A stretch of DNA of 64,000 bases from Paraburkholderia phenoliruptrix (GCF_902859825.1 NZ_CADIKB010000004.1:186001-250000); one strand, 5' to 3'. Shown: positions 9,424-19,212, numbered from the stretch's first letter. Translations and numbers: made by a program. Notes: generated by a model from the letters alone, not told the origin.

Positions 9424-9924
9424 ATGTTCGAAGTCTCCTCCGCCTCGCATTTGCCGAAGGCCGCGCATTACGAAGAGCTTGTCGCGCAGGCGCGCTCGCT
9501 CCTCGCCGACGAAACCGACTGGATCGCCAACGCTGCGAATTTCTCGTCGTTCGTCTTTCATTCGTTGAGCGATCTGAACTGGGCGGGTTTCTATTTTCAC
9601 GACGGCCGCGAGCTGGTGGTCGGCCCTTTCCAGGGCAAGCCGGCGTGCGTGCGCATTCCGCTCGGCAAAGGCGTGTGCGGCACCGCGGCGCAAACACGCG
9701 AAACGCAGATCGTGCGCGACGTTCACGAGTTTCCCGGCCATATTGCGTGCGATTCGGCGTCGCAATCGGAAATCGTCGTGCCGCTCGTCGCGCCCGACGG
9801 CACGCTGATCGGCGTGTGGGATGTCGATAGTCCGGTCCTCGCGCGCTTCGACGAAGAAGACGCTAAGGGCATGCAAGCGCTGTGCGCGGTGTTCATCGAG
9901 GCGGCATTACCGCGCGCGTCGTAG
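9424..9924 (+). CDS. msrC: Free methionine-(R)-sulfoxide reductase (GAF domain, fRMsr)
   Basis: 166 residues forming a single GAF domain, matching the YebR/fRMsr family. The three cysteines needed for activity are present at 75, 85 and 109, in ACVRIPLGKGVCGTA and HIACDSASQSEIVVPL. Their spacing of 10 and 24 residues equals that of the E. coli enzyme as I remember it (Cys84, 94, 118). The enzyme reduces free methionine-R-sulfoxide in the cytoplasm, using thioredoxin. SDLNWAGFYF near residue 50 is another family signature. The ATG at 9424 is taken over in-frame upstream codons because the fold begins there. The PAS-EAL gene follows 40 bases later, but a functional link is not evident. Confidence 0.9.
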   Translation: MFEVSSASHLPKAAHYEELVAQARSLLADETDWIANAANFSSFVFHSLSDLNWAGFYFHDGRELVVGPFQGKPACVRIPLGKGVCGTAAQTRETQIVRDVHEFPGHIACDSASQSEIVVPLVAPDGTLIGVWDVDSPVLARFDEEDAKGMQALCAVFIEAALPRAS

Positions 9925-9964
9925 TCACTGCACACACGGCTCGTTTCAGAATAACAAGGCGGCG

Positions 9965-11680
9965 ATGCAAGCTCACTTCCCAGTCGCAGTAGAAACGCCC
10001 GAGGCCGCGCTCGCCGCTGCTCCCTTCGGCATGTTCATCTGCGATGGAAACGGCACGTTCCAGACCGTCAACACGGCGCTGGAAAAGCTCACGGGACTGA
10101 GCGCCGATGAACTGGTCGGCCGGCGCGGTTTTGAATCGCTGCACGATCCGGCCGAACTCGCAAGGCGCCGCGCCGAGCTGCCGTGCCTCGCGGCGATCGG
10201 CGCCCGCTACGAGGGCGAATGGAGTTACCGGCGACGCAGCGGCACGCCGGTGCGTGTCGTGCTGGCGCTATCGCCGCTATCGCCTCCATTGCCCATGCCC
10301 GGCGCCGCGGCGCGCCCGCCAGGCGAGGTGCTTTACGTCGGTGTGGTCGTCGACATGACGCGCTACGCGCAATCCGAAGCTCGCCTTTGGTACCTGTCGC
10401 ATCACGACGGCGTGACCCGTCTGCCGAATCAGACGCTCTTCACCGAGCGCCTCGAGCTGACCATCGCGCGCTGTCAGCGCAGCCACAGTGCGTTCACGGT
10501 GCTGATCGCGGAGCTCGGTCATTTGCGCAAGCTGCGCGACGCGCTCGGCTTGCATGCGGCCGAGCTCGTGCTGCAGATCGTCGGCGAGCGCCTGCGCGGG
10601 CTCTTTCCGAACGACGGCACGATTGCGTCGATCGGCGGCTCGCAGTTCGCGCTCTTGATCAACGAAACCGGCGCTGCCGCGGATGCGTTCGCGGCCGAGG
10701 CGCTCGGCCGCATTGCCGAGCCGATCGACTATGGCGGCACCGCGCTCAATATCGCCGCGAGCATCGGTATCGTTGCCTATCCGGACGACGGCGACGATGC
10801 CGCGACGCTGATGCGGCGCGCGGGCGTCGCGTTGTCGGCGGCGGCCGCGGTGCACGGCAATGCGGTCCGCCGTTTTTCGACCGCGCTAGAAGGGCAGGCG
10901 GCGCGCCGCTTTCAGATCGAGACGATGCTGCGCGAAGCGTTGCAACGCCAGCAACTGCATCTCGTGTATCAGCCGCAGGTGACGCTCGCCAACGGACGGA
11001 TCGCGCAAGTGGAAACGCTGCTGCGCTGGAACCATCCGCAGCGCGGCATGATCAGTCCGGCGGAATTCGTGCCGGTCGCCGAAGAGTCCGGGTTGATCGA
11101 GCAGATCGGCGAGTGGGTGATCCGCACCGCATGCCGCGAGGCCGGCAAGCTGCTGCGGCTGACCGGCAACCTGCCGCGTGTCGCGATCAATGTGTCGCCG
11201 CAGCAGTTTCAGCGCGCGGATCTGTTCGAGACGATTCGCGAGGCACTGGACGATGCCGCGCTGCATCCGTCGTACCTCGAAGTGGAAATCACCGAAGGCG
11301 CATTGCTCGGCGACACCGAACAGGCGCTGCACACGCTGCACGCGTTGCGCGACCTGGGCGTGGAGATTGCCGTCGACGACTTCGGCACAGGCTATTCGAG
11401 TCTCGCGTATCTGACGCGTTTTCCGCTGAACCGTTTGAAGATTGACCGCTCGTTCGTCACGCGCATGAGCGGCGATCCGCAATGCCTTGCGCTGGTCGGC
11501 GCGATCATCGCGATGGCGCACGCGCTCAAGTTGCGCGTCACGGCGGAGGGCGTCGAAACGCCCGAGCAGGCCGCGCAATTGCAGGCGCTCGGCTGCGACG
11601 AGGCGCAAGGCTTCTGGTTCTCGCGGCCGGTGACGGCCTCGGGGTTGCGGAATCTGATCGGGCCGTTGGGCGCGGGTTAG
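9965..11680 (+). CDS. PAS-GGDEF-EAL protein, probable c-di-GMP phosphodiesterase
   Basis: 571 residues with three domains. A PAS domain (about 15-130) contains APFGMFICDGNGTFQTVN. A GGDEF-type domain (about 145-300) follows, but its signature loop reads IGGSQFALLI, so the GGDEF acidic residues are lost and cyclase activity is unlikely. The EAL domain (about 310-560) has the key residues: QVETLLRW (E kept, EAL becomes ETL), NVSPQQF, EITEGAL, AVDDFGTGYSSL, KIDRSFV, TAEGVET and QGFWFSRP. It therefore looks like an active c-di-GMP phosphodiesterase sensing a signal through PAS, with the GGDEF part perhaps regulatory. No membrane spans are seen. The start at 9965 directly precedes the PAS domain. 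Confidence 0.88.
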   Translation: MQAHFPVAVETPEAALAAAPFGMFICDGNGTFQTVNTALEKLTGLSADELVGRRGFESLHDPAELARRRAELPCLAAIGARYEGEWSYRRRSGTPVRVVLALSPLSPPLPMPGAAARPPGEVLYVGVVVDMTRYAQSEARLWYLSHHDGVTRLPNQTLFTERLELTIARCQRSHSAFTVLIAELGHLRKLRDALGLHAAELVLQIVGERLRGLFPNDGTIASIGGSQFALLINETGAAADAFAAEALGRIAEPIDYGGTALNIAASIGIVAYPDDGDDAATLMRRAGVALSAAAAVHGNAVRRFSTALEGQAARRFQIETMLREALQRQQLHLVYQPQVTLANGRIAQVETLLRWNHPQRGMISPAEFVPVAEESGLIEQIGEWVIRTACREAGKLLRLTGNLPRVAINVSPQQFQRADLFETIREALDDAALHPSYLEVEITEGALLGDTEQALHTLHALRDLGVEIAVDDFGTGYSSLAYLTRFPLNRLKIDRSFVTRMSGDPQCLALVGAIIAMAHALKLRVTAEGVETPEQAAQLQALGCDEAQGFWFSRPVTASGLRNLIGPLGAG

Positions 11681-11722
11681 CGCTGTGTGTTGTGAGGACG
11701 CTCGCGCTGAAGCGGCGCATGA

Positions 11723-13192
11723 CTACATCAGCACAATGTCGTATTGCTCCTGACTCAAATTCGATTCGACCTGCAACGACACGGGCTTGCCAATAAAATC
11801 GATCAGCATCGCGAGATGCTGCGACTCTTCTTCGAGAAAGAGATCGATCACCTGCTGCGACGCCACCACGCGAAACTCGCGCGGATTGAATTGCCGCGAC
11901 TCGCGCAGAATCTCGCGCAGCACGTCGTAGCAAACGGTACGCGGCGTCTTCACCTGGCCCTTACCCTGGCAAACCGGGCACGGCTCGCACAACACATGCG
12001 CGAGCGACTCGCGTGTGCGCTTGCGCGTCATCTCGACCAGCCCGAGCTGCGAGAAACCATTCACCGTGACCCGCGTGCGGTCGCGCGACAACGCGCGCTT
12101 CAGTTCGCCCAGCACCTGATCGCGGTGCTCGACGTTCTCCATATCGATGAAGTCGATGATGATCACGCCGCCAAGATTGCGCAGCCGCAACTGGCGCGCA
12201 ATGGTGTGCGCCGCTTCGAGGTTGGTCTTGAAGATGGTGTCGTCGAAATTGCGTGCGCCGACGTAGCCACCCGTATTCACGTCGATGGTGGTCATGGCCT
12301 CCGTCTGGTCGATCACGAGATAGCCGCCCGACTTCAGATCCACCCGGCGCGATAACGCGCGCTGAATCTCCGCCTCGATGTTGTACAGGTCGAAGAGCGG
12401 CCGCTCGCCGGTGTAGTGATGCAGTTTCGCGGAGACGGCCGGCGTGAACTCGGCTGCGAAATCGGCGAGCATCTGATAGGTCTCACGTGAATCGACCTGA
12501 ATGCGCGAGGTCTCGTCGTTGACGAAGTCGCGCAGCACGCGCTGCGCCAGATTCAGGTCCTGATAGAGCAGACTGGTGGGCGGCATGCGCTGGCCTTGCG
12601 ACAGAATCGTTGCCCAGGTCTTGCGCAGATACGCGACGTCGGCGGCCAGTTCTTCGCTCGTCGCGTCTTCGGCGATGGTGCGCACGATGTAGCCGCCTTT
12701 CTCGTCGGCGGGCAGCACGGCGGTCAGCCGCGCGCGCACCGCCTCACGTTCGGCTTCGCTCTCGATCTTCTGCGAAATGCCGATATGCGGCTCCTGCGGC
12801 AGATACACGAGCGTGCGCCCGGCAATGCTCACTTGCGTGGAAAGCCGCGCGCCCTTCGTGCCGATCGGATCCTTCACGACCTGAACCATGAGCGTCTGGC
12901 CCTCGAACACGATCTTTTCGATGGGCTGATGCGGGCTCTGGTGTTGCGGTTCGCCGGCAATGCGCGGATGCCAGATGTCGGCTACGTGCAAAAACGCGGC
13001 GCGTTCGAGACCGATGTCGATAAACGCGGATTGCATGCCCGGCAACACGCGCACGACCTTGCCGAGATAGACGTTGCCGACGCGGCCCCGCGACAGCGTT
13101 CGTTCGACGTGAAGTTCCTGGACGGCGCCTTGCTGGACGAGCGCGACGCGCGTTTCCTGCGGCGTGACATTGATCAGGATTTCTTCATTCAT
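11723..13192 (-). CDS. rng: Ribonuclease G
   Basis: 489 residues, the usual length for RNase G and without the long C-terminal scaffold of RNase E. The protein starts MNEEILINVTPQETRVAL. An S1 domain occupies about residues 35-125 (NVYLGKVVRVLPGMQSAFID). The catalytic region contains TTIDVNTGGYVG and GVIIIDFIDM, which supply the two metal-binding Asp, and the zinc-link motif CEPCPVCQGKG lies near residue 400. The enzyme is a 5'-end-sensing endonuclease that matures the 5' end of 16S rRNA and turns over some mRNAs. It lies 9 bases after maf, an association common in proteobacteria, so both are probably co-transcribed. Confidence 0.95.
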   Translation of the reverse strand: MNEEILINVTPQETRVALVQQGAVQELHVERTLSRGRVGNVYLGKVVRVLPGMQSAFIDIGLERAAFLHVADIWHPRIAGEPQHQSPHQPIEKIVFEGQTLMVQVVKDPIGTKGARLSTQVSIAGRTLVYLPQEPHIGISQKIESEAEREAVRARLTAVLPADEKGGYIVRTIAEDATSEELAADVAYLRKTWATILSQGQRMPPTSLLYQDLNLAQRVLRDFVNDETSRIQVDSRETYQMLADFAAEFTPAVSAKLHHYTGERPLFDLYNIEAEIQRALSRRVDLKSGGYLVIDQTEAMTTIDVNTGGYVGARNFDDTIFKTNLEAAHTIARQLRLRNLGGVIIIDFIDMENVEHRDQVLGELKRALSRDRTRVTVNGFSQLGLVEMTRKRTRESLAHVLCEPCPVCQGKGQVKTPRTVCYDVLREILRESRQFNPREFRVVASQQVIDLFLEEESQHLAMLIDFIGKPVSLQVESNLSQEQYDIVLM

Positions 13193-13201
13193 GGTGTTGT
13201 T

Positions 13202-13831
13202 CTAGAAGTCGATGCGCGCTGCACGCAGAAGGGCAGCGGTTTCAAAAAGCGGCAAACCCATGATACCTGAATAGGACCCGTCGATATGCTCGATAAACTC
13301 CGCGGCGCGTCCCTGAACGCCGTACGCGCCCGCCTTGCCGAGCGGCTCGCCGCTTGCCACGTAGCGGCGAATCGCGTCTGCGTGCAGCGCAGCAAAACGC
13401 ACCTTCGACACCGACAGCGCCGTGGGCAGCAACTCGCCGTGCGCGTCCACCACGGCGACGGCGGTGAGCACTTCGTGGTCGCGGCCCGCGAGGCGCGTGA
13501 GCATCGCCGCGGCGTCGTCGGCGTCGAGCGGTTTGCCGAGAATCGCGTCGTCGATCGTGACCGTTGTGTCCGCAACCAGAATGGGCCGCGCGACATGGCC
13601 GCCTGCCACGAGGCGCGCACGCGCGGCGCGCGCCTTTGCTGCGCACACACGTTGCACGTAGTCGTGCGCGCGCTCGCCGGGCAGTTCGGCTTCGAGGGCT
13701 TCGGCGTCTTCATCGGGGCGCGGCAGCAGCAGTTCGAAGCGCACGCCGATCTGTTGCAGCAATTCCTGGCGGCGCGGACTCTGCGACGCGAGATAGACGA
13801 ACGGATGCAGCGAAGCGGCGGATGTCGGCAT
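13202..13831 (-). CDS. maf: Maf nucleotide pyrophosphatase (YhdE type, dTTP/UTP)
   Basis: 209 residues. The Maf signature [19 protein letters not shown] is near the N terminus, followed by [11 protein letters not shown] with the catalytic Asp, [13 protein letters not shown], and [19 protein letters not shown]. The closing sequence [14 protein letters not shown] matches the YhdE subgroup, which hydrolyses dTTP, UTP and modified derivatives to monophosphates. This acts as house-cleaning of non-canonical nucleotides in the cytoplasm. The gene lies immediately upstream of rng and about 225 bases downstream of rlmH on the same strand. Assignment to the YhdE rather than the YceF subgroup rests on the GAYG-QG motif. 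Confidence 0.92.
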   Translation of the reverse strand: MPTSAASLHPFVYLASQSPRRQELLQQIGVRFELLLPRPDEDAEALEAELPGERAHDYVQRVCAAKARAARARLVAGGHVARPILVADTTVTIDDAILGKPLDADDAAAMLTRLAGRDHEVLTAVAVVDAHGELLPTALSVSKVRFAALHADAIRRYVASGEPLGKAGAYGVQGRAAEFIEHIDGSYSGIMGLPLFETAALLRAARIDF

Positions 13832-14056
13832 GAAGAAGTCTCTTTGAGGTCTCGTTGAAACGGATCACATGAGGGCGGCGGTGCATCGCGGCTGGGCCCC
13901 GCATGGCGGTGTCGTGCATGACGCAATGACGCAGGCGGCGCCCGCTTCACGCGGGCAGGCGCAATGAAAGCGTGGCGCTGTGCACACCCGCAGCGTCACT
14001 GTGAAGGGCCGCGCCGCGCCTGCCGAGGCATGCGCCGCAGGACCGCCGGTGTTCGC

Positions 14057-14527
14057 TCACGCGCGATGATAGGGGTGATTTTGCGTGATGGTCCACGCGC
14101 GGTAAAGCTGCTCGGCGAGCAGCACGCGCACCATCGCATGCGGCAACGTGAGGCTGGAGACGCGCAGCAGCATGTCGGCGCGCGCCTTCAGCTCAGGGTC
14201 GAGCCCGTCCGCGCCGCCGATCAGAAACGCGACGTCGCGGCCGTCCTGCTGCCAGCCGGGCAGGGCGCCCGCAAGCTGCATGGTGGTCCAGTCCTTGCCG
14301 CGTTCGTCGAGCGCGACGATGCGCGAGTTCTTCGGCAGCGCGGCTTCGATCTTCACGCGCTCGGCGGCCATCACGCTTTCGGCCGGCCGGCCCGACGAGC
14401 GCTGCTCGGGCTTGATCTCGCGCAGCTCGATGCGCAGTTCCGGCGGCATGCGTTTCGCGTATTCGTCGAAGCCGGTGGCGATCCAGTCCGGCATCTTGTG
14501 GCCGACGGCGAGAATGTGCAGTTTCAT
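14057..14527 (-). CDS. rlmH: 23S rRNA pseudouridine-1915 N3-methyltransferase RlmH
   Basis: 156 residues, the standard size. The protein starts [16 protein letters not shown] and continues with [17 protein letters not shown]. The SPOUT knot region includes [29 protein letters not shown] and the C-terminal [21 protein letters not shown], ending NHPYHR. RlmH methylates pseudouridine 1915 in helix 69 of 23S rRNA using S-adenosylmethionine. The start at 14527 is preferred because the family begins MKLHI; an ATG four codons earlier is less likely. It follows rsfS by 51 bases on the same strand, giving the widespread nadD-rsfS-rlmH order. Confidence 0.96.
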   Translation of the reverse strand: MKLHILAVGHKMPDWIATGFDEYAKRMPPELRIELREIKPEQRSSGRPAESVMAAERVKIEAALPKNSRIVALDERGKDWTTMQLAGALPGWQQDGRDVAFLIGGADGLDPELKARADMLLRVSSLTLPHAMVRVLLAEQLYRAWTITQNHPYHRA

Positions 14528-14578
14528 GAATGCTCGCAAGCTCGGGCCGCGGACTGATGCCGCGAGCCGGTCAGCCGC

Positions 14579-15034
14579 TTACTTGCGGCGCGCCGCGGTC
14601 TTGCGCGCGGGTTTCTTCGCGGCCGGCGCTTCTTCGTCCTCGTCCTCTTCGTCGGGCTCGCTCGAGCGCGCGCCGCCGAACGGATCAGGCGTGGACAGCT
14701 TGATGCGCACCGGCTTCTCGCCCCAGATTTCCTCGAGGTTGTAGTACTGGCGCAGCGCCGGCTGCAGGATGTGGACGATCGCGTCGCCGCAATCCACGAG
14801 CACCCATTCGCCGATGTCCTCGCCTTCCGTGCTGACGATCTCGCCCCCGGCTTCCTTCACGCCTTCGCGCACGCTTGAGGCGAGCGCCTTGGTTTGCCGG
14901 TTCGAGGTGCCGCTCGCGACGATCACGCGATCGAACAGCGCGGTCAGATGGCTGGTGTTGAACACCCTGATGTCTTGCGCCTTGACGTCTTCGAGAGCGT
15001 CGACGATCACGCGTTGCAGTTTGCGAATATCCAT
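14579..15034 (-). CDS. rsfS: Ribosomal silencing factor RsfS
   Basis: 151 residues. The first 115 or so form the RsfS/Iojap domain: MDIRKLQRVIVDALEDVKA, the DIRVFN segment, FDRVIVASGTSNRQTKALA, and GEWVLVDCGDAIVHILQPALR, followed by YYNLEEIWG. RsfS binds ribosomal protein uL14 (L14) and blocks 30S/50S joining in starvation. The C-terminal 35 or so residues are an unusual tail: first acidic (EPDEEDEDEE), then Lys/Arg/Ala-rich (AAKKPARKTAARRK). It is beyond the conserved domain and probably disordered. The start at 15034 matches the family start but has no clear Shine-Dalgarno sequence. Since nadD ends four bases upstream, translational coupling is likely. Confidence 0.95.
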   Translation of the reverse strand: MDIRKLQRVIVDALEDVKAQDIRVFNTSHLTALFDRVIVASGTSNRQTKALASSVREGVKEAGGEIVSTEGEDIGEWVLVDCGDAIVHILQPALRQYYNLEEIWGEKPVRIKLSTPDPFGGARSSEPDEEDEDEEAPAAKKPARKTAARRK

Positions 15035-15038
15035 GAGG

Positions 15039-15755
15039 TTACCGGTGGTACAAATGATGTTGAAGGATGTAGTCCCACACCGCGGTGGGGACATGGCTTG
15101 CGGCCTCGCCGTGCGGTTCGCCGCCTGCGTGAGCAAGCCGCTGGCTCACCTGCTCGCGCAGATGCGCGCGAATGTCGGTGGCCGAGACATTGAACGCAAG
15201 CGTCGTGTCGATCAGCAAGTGGCCGCAAGGCGTAGCTTGCAGAACCTCGGCGCTGGCGCGGCGCGCCTCAATTTCCTTGGCGACGGCAGGCGCGATCGAC
15301 GCGAGGTCGAAACCCGGCCGCGTGGCCGCGCAAATGTGCGCGAAGTCGAACAGGCGCCGCCAGTCGCGCCAGGTGTCGAGATGCACCAGCTGATCCGCGC
15401 CGATCAGCAAGGCGATCGATGCGTTGCTGCCTTCGCGCTCGCGCCAGCGCTGCAGCGTGTCGACAGTGTAGGTCGGACCTTCGTGCTCGATTTCGTCGGT
15501 GGCGACGCGCACCGTCACGCCCGGCAGCTTCAGTTCGCTCGCCGCCGCGCGCGTCATGGCGAGACGATGCACGGCCGGCGAGACGTCCGCTTTCTGCCAG
15601 GGCTGACCGGCCGGCAGCAGCACCAGTTCGGTCAGTTGCAGCACGTGGGCGAAACGCCGCGCGAGCGCGAGGTGGCCGTCGTGGATCGGGTCGAAGGTGC
15701 CGCCGAGCAAACCGATCCGGCGAGGCAGCGCAGCGGGTTGAGCGATCGGCTTCAG
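15039..15755 (-). CDS. nadD: Nicotinate-nucleotide adenylyltransferase NadD
   Basis: About 238 residues. The nucleotidyltransferase motif [20 protein letters not shown] is at the N terminus. [17 protein letters not shown] and the C-terminal [11 protein letters not shown] (the ISST/R-like motif) follow. NadD transfers AMP from ATP to nicotinate mononucleotide in NAD synthesis. The start is a puzzle: no ATG, GTG or TTG suits it. A TTG at 15710 would delete the RRIG beta strand. A CTG at 15755 lies seven bases after AAAGGA and gives an N terminus [15 protein letters not shown], so I propose CTG. The gene sits between hemF and rsfS on the same strand. Confidence 0.9.
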   Translation of the reverse strand: MKPIAQPAALPRRIGLLGGTFDPIHDGHLALARRFAHVLQLTELVLLPAGQPWQKADVSPAVHRLAMTRAAASELKLPGVTVRVATDEIEHEGPTYTVDTLQRWREREGSNASIALLIGADQLVHLDTWRDWRRLFDFAHICAATRPGFDLASIAPAVAKEIEARRASAEVLQATPCGHLLIDTTLAFNVSATDIRAHLREQVSQRLAHAGGEPHGEAASHVPTAVWDYILQHHLYHR

Positions 15756-15816
15756 GTGAGAATCCTTTGTCGTGGCGACGGGTCGGGCAGTGCGCGCGTT
15801 CGGGCGTCTGAAGCGC

Positions 15817-16740
15817 TCACACCCACTCGCGCGGCACGAGAAAATCGCTGTAAAGGCGCGCTTCCGGCGTGCCCGGCTCGGGCTGCCAGTTGTAGCGCCA
15901 GTTCACCACAGGCGGCATCGACATCAGAATCGATTCGGTGCGTCCGCCGCTCTGCAGCCCAAACAGTGTGCCACGGTCGAAGACCAGGTTGAACTCGACG
16001 TAGCGTCCGCGCCGGTAAGCCTGGAATTCGCGCTCCGCCTCGCCGTACGGCACGTTGCGGCGCTTTTCGATGATCGGCAGATACGCCTTGAGAAATCCCT
16101 CGCCCACGCTTTTCAGCATCGCGAACGATTGATCGAAGCCCGGCGCCGAGTAGTCGTCGAAAAAAATCCCGCCGATGCCACGCGGCTCGTTTCTGTGCTT
16201 GAGGAAGAAGTACTCGTCGCACCAGCGCTTGAACTTCGGGTACAGGTCCGCGCCGTAGGGCGCGAGCGCGTCGCGGCAGGTGCGGTGAAAGTGCTGCGCG
16301 TCTTCCTCATAGCCGTAGTAGGGCGTCAGATCCATGCCGCCGCCGAACCAGAACACGGGTTCTTCGCCGGCTTTGGTCGCGACCAGCAGGCGCACGTTCA
16401 TATGCACGGTCGGACAGTGCGGATTGTGCGGATGCAGCACGAGCGATACGCCCATCGCTTCGAAGCCGCGCCCGGCCAACTGCGGACGTGCAGCGCTCGC
16501 GGAACCCGGCAACGCGTCGCCGCTTACATCCGAAAAACCGATGCCCGCGCGCTCGAAGAAATGGCCGCCTTCGAGAATCCGCGTGCAGCCGCCGCCGCGC
16601 AGCTTTTCGCCGGGCGCGCGCTGCCATGTGTCGGTGGCGAAGGGCTTGCCGTCGAAGGCGCCCAGCGCGTGTGCAATGTCGGTTTGCAGGCCTTGCAGCC
16701 AGGTGCGCACGGCCTGTGCGTCGTAGCTCGAATCGGTCAT
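15817..16740 (-). CDS. hemF: Oxygen-dependent coproporphyrinogen III oxidase
   Basis: 307 residues, as expected for HemF. Diagnostic segments include [70 protein letters not shown] and the C-terminal [20 protein letters not shown] with the ESILMSMPP ending. The enzyme oxidatively decarboxylates two propionate groups of coproporphyrinogen III to make protoporphyrinogen IX in the aerobic haem pathway, in the cytoplasm. The ATG at 16740 begins [15 protein letters not shown]; an ATG eight codons earlier is possible but less family-like. purD lies about 200 bases upstream and nadD 60 bases downstream. Confidence 0.96.
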   Translation of the reverse strand: MTDSSYDAQAVRTWLQGLQTDIAHALGAFDGKPFATDTWQRAPGEKLRGGGCTRILEGGHFFERAGIGFSDVSGDALPGSASAARPQLAGRGFEAMGVSLVLHPHNPHCPTVHMNVRLLVATKAGEEPVFWFGGGMDLTPYYGYEEDAQHFHRTCRDALAPYGADLYPKFKRWCDEYFFLKHRNEPRGIGGIFFDDYSAPGFDQSFAMLKSVGEGFLKAYLPIIEKRRNVPYGEAEREFQAYRRGRYVEFNLVFDRGTLFGLQSGGRTESILMSMPPVVNWRYNWQPEPGTPEARLYSDFLVPREWV

Positions 16741-16942
16741 GGATGCAGGTGCGGAGGGCGGCACGCGGTGCCGCCGGTTCGTCGTGAAGCGCCGCGTGGC
16801 GGCTGGCCCGGGCGGTCGGGCGGTCCGGGTGGTTCAAGGCAAAGCTTGGCGGCGCAGCGAAACACGCGTCGCCGCCAACCCGCAGTGTAACGCCGTGGCC
16901 GGGGCAGTCCGGGCGCGGCGGCCTGCTGCCCCGGTGCTTTCC

Positions 16943-18241
16943 TCAGTGCTTTCCTTCGGTTTTCGCGTCGTGCTTGCGGTTCAGCGCGCGATAGCCGATG
17001 TCGCGCCGGTACTGCATGCCGTCGAAGGAAATCTGGTTGATCGTTTCGTACGCGACCGACTGCGCGCTGCGCACTGAGTCGGCGAGACCCACCACGCACA
17101 GCACGCGCCCGCCCGACGTGACGAGCTTGCCGTCTTTCAGCGTGGTGCCCGCGTGAAAGGTGACCGAATCCGCGGTCTCAGCCGGAATGTCGTTGATGCG
17201 GTCGCCCTTGCGCGGCGCGTCCGGGTAATTGTGCGCTGCCAGCACGACGCCGAGCGCGGTGCGGCGGTCCCACTCCAGTTCGACCGTATCGAGCGTGCCG
17301 GCGATGGCCTGTTCGACCACCTTCGAATAGTCGCCCTTCAAACGCGCCATGATGGGCTGCGTTTCCGGGTCGCCCATGCGGCAGTTGAATTCGAGCGTCT
17401 TCGGATTGCCTTGCGCGTCGATCATCAGGCCGGCGTACAGGAAACCGGTGTAGCGAATGCCTTCTTTCTCCATGCCGCGCACCGTCGGCAGGATGATTTC
17501 GCGCATCACGCGCGCGTGCAGTTGCGGCGTGACGATCGGCGCGGGCGAGTACGCGCCCATCCCGCCCGTGTTCGGGCCCTGATCGCCGTCGAGCAAACGC
17601 TTGTGGTCCTGGCTCGACGCGAGCGGCAGCACGTGCTTGCCGTCGACCATGACGATAAAGCTCGCTTCCTCGCCGGCGAGGAATTCCTCGATCACGACGC
17701 GCGCGCCGGCATCGCCGAGCTTGTTGTCCGACAGCATCATGTCCACCGCGGCGTGCGCTTCTTCCAGCGTTTGCGCGACCACCACGCCCTTGCCGGCGGC
17801 CAGGCCGTCGGCCTTGATCACGATCGGCGCGCCCTTGGCGTCGAGGTACGCGTGCGCGGCGGCGACATCGGCGAAAGTTTCGTACTCGGCTGTCGGGATT
17901 GCGTGACGCTTCATGAACGCCTTCGCGAAGTCCTTCGAACTTTCGAGCTGCGCCGCTTCTTTGGTCGGCCCGAAGATTTTCAGCCCGCGCGAGCGGAACA
18001 GATTGACGATCCCCGCGGCGAGCGGCGCTTCCGGGCCCACCAGCGTAAAGGCGATCTGCTCTTTCTCGACAAAATCGGCGAGCGCGGCCGGCTCGGTGAT
18101 GTCGACGTTGCGCAGCCGCTCGTCCTGTGCGGTGCCGCCGTTGCCAGGTGCCACGTAGACGAGCTGGACCCGCGGCGATTGCGCGAGCTTCCATGCGAGC
18201 GCATGTTCGCGACCGCCGGACCCGACGACGAGTAACTTCAT
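16943..18241 (-). CDS. purD: Phosphoribosylamine-glycine ligase
   Basis: 432 residues. The N-terminal Rossmann-like domain starts MKLLVVGSGGREHALAWKL and carries LVGPEAPLAAGIVNLF. The ATP-grasp region contains GAPIVIKADGLAAGKGVVVA and DHKRLLDGDQGPNTGGMGAY, then GFLYAGLMID and LEFNCRMGDPETQ. A C-terminal domain ends in a mixed basic tail (NRKHDAKTEGKH). PurD joins glycine to 5-phosphoribosylamine in step two of purine biosynthesis. The ATG at 18241 is the family start. It lies between yebC and hemF on the minus strand, with about 240 bases upstream; whether it shares the yebC transcript is not visible. Confidence 0.97.
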   Translation of the reverse strand: MKLLVVGSGGREHALAWKLAQSPRVQLVYVAPGNGGTAQDERLRNVDITEPAALADFVEKEQIAFTLVGPEAPLAAGIVNLFRSRGLKIFGPTKEAAQLESSKDFAKAFMKRHAIPTAEYETFADVAAAHAYLDAKGAPIVIKADGLAAGKGVVVAQTLEEAHAAVDMMLSDNKLGDAGARVVIEEFLAGEEASFIVMVDGKHVLPLASSQDHKRLLDGDQGPNTGGMGAYSPAPIVTPQLHARVMREIILPTVRGMEKEGIRYTGFLYAGLMIDAQGNPKTLEFNCRMGDPETQPIMARLKGDYSKVVEQAIAGTLDTVELEWDRRTALGVVLAAHNYPDAPRKGDRINDIPAETADSVTFHAGTTLKDGKLVTSGGRVLCVVGLADSVRSAQSVAYETINQISFDGMQYRRDIGYRALNRKHDAKTEGKH

Positions 18242-18483
18242 GTGAATCCCCGAGACTTAAAAACCATAAACGGCGCGCCGTATGAGGCGGCGAGCCGTGC
18301 AATAACAGTGGGTCCCGCCATGTTCGCCGCCCGCGAGGGCGGGCAGAGCGCAGGGCGAACCCGAATGGAGGCGGCGCTTGCCCGACGCGCCTGGCCGGCT
18401 ACGCCCGTTCAGCAGCAACGATGAAGCGCACCGGCGGGCACCGTCACGAGAGCGGGCCCGGCCGGTGTCATGACCTGACGGCT

Positions 18484-19212
18484 TCATTCGTCGGCGATCG
18501 CGGCGTTTGTATAGACTTCCTGCACGTCGTCCAGATTTTCCAGCGCGTCGAGCAGCTTCTGCATCTTCACGGCGTCGTCGCCGGTGAACTCGACTTCCGT
18601 CTGAGGTTTCATCGTGACCTCGGCCACTTCGGCCTTGAAGCCCGCGGCTTCGAGCGCGGCCTTCACCTTCGGGAAGTCGTTCGGCGGACAGAGCACTTCA
18701 ATGCTGCCATCTTCGTTCGTCACCACGTCGTCGGCACCGGCTTCGAGCGCGGCTTCCATCAGCTTGTCTTCGGGCGTGCCCGGCGCGAACAGGAACTGGC
18801 CGACGTGATCGAACATGAACGACACGGAGCCGTCCGTGCCCATGTTGCCGCCGTTCTTCGAGAACGCGTGACGCACTTCCGCCACGGTGCGGGTGCGGTT
18901 GTCGGTCATGGTGTCGACGATCACCGCCGCACCGCCGATACCGTAGCCTTCGTAGCGGATTTCTTCGTAGTTCGCACCGTCCACACCGCCCACGCCGCGC
19001 TGGATCGCGCGGTTGACGTTGTCTTTGGGCATGTTGGCGTCGTACGCCTTTTCGACGGCGAGCCGCAGACGCGGATTCGAGTCGATGTCGCCGCCGCCCA
19101 TGCGCGCCGCGACCTGAATTTCCTTGATGAGCCGCGTCCAGACCTTGCCGCGCTTGGCGTCGGCCGCTGCCTTCTTATGCTTGATGTTGGCCCATTTCGA
19201 ATGACCCGCCAT
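18484..19212 (-). CDS. yebC: YebC/PmpR family protein
   Basis: 242 residues beginning [19 protein letters not shown], the invariant YebC start. [19 protein letters not shown] and [18 protein letters not shown] follow, then a C-terminal domain including [18 protein letters not shown] and the acidic [15 protein letters not shown]. Family members have been described as DNA-binding regulators (PmpR) and, more recently, as ribosome-associated factors that relieve stalling at proline stretches. Which applies here cannot be read from sequence. The start at 19212 is certain from family conservation. It is the first gene of the minus-strand run leading to purD. Confidence 0.94.
   Translation of the reverse strand: MAGHSKWANIKHKKAAADAKRGKVWTRLIKEIQVAARMGGGDIDSNPRLRLAVEKAYDANMPKDNVNRAIQRGVGGVDGANYEEIRYEGYGIGGAAVIVDTMTDNRTRTVAEVRHAFSKNGGNMGTDGSVSFMFDHVGQFLFAPGTPEDKLMEAALEAGADDVVTNEDGSIEVLCPPNDFPKVKAALEAAGFKAEVAEVTMKPQTEVEFTGDDAVKMQKLLDALENLDDVQEVYTNAAIADE

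Noticed and set aside
15710..15710. TTG at 15710 as the start of nadD
   Set aside because: It would delete the RRIG beta strand before the GGTFDPIH motif, which is present in-frame upstream.
16899..16934. CCGGGGCAG/CTGCCCCGG inverted repeat after purD as a terminator
   Set aside because: No T-run on either strand and a G/C-rich spacer; could be chance in this GC-rich DNA.
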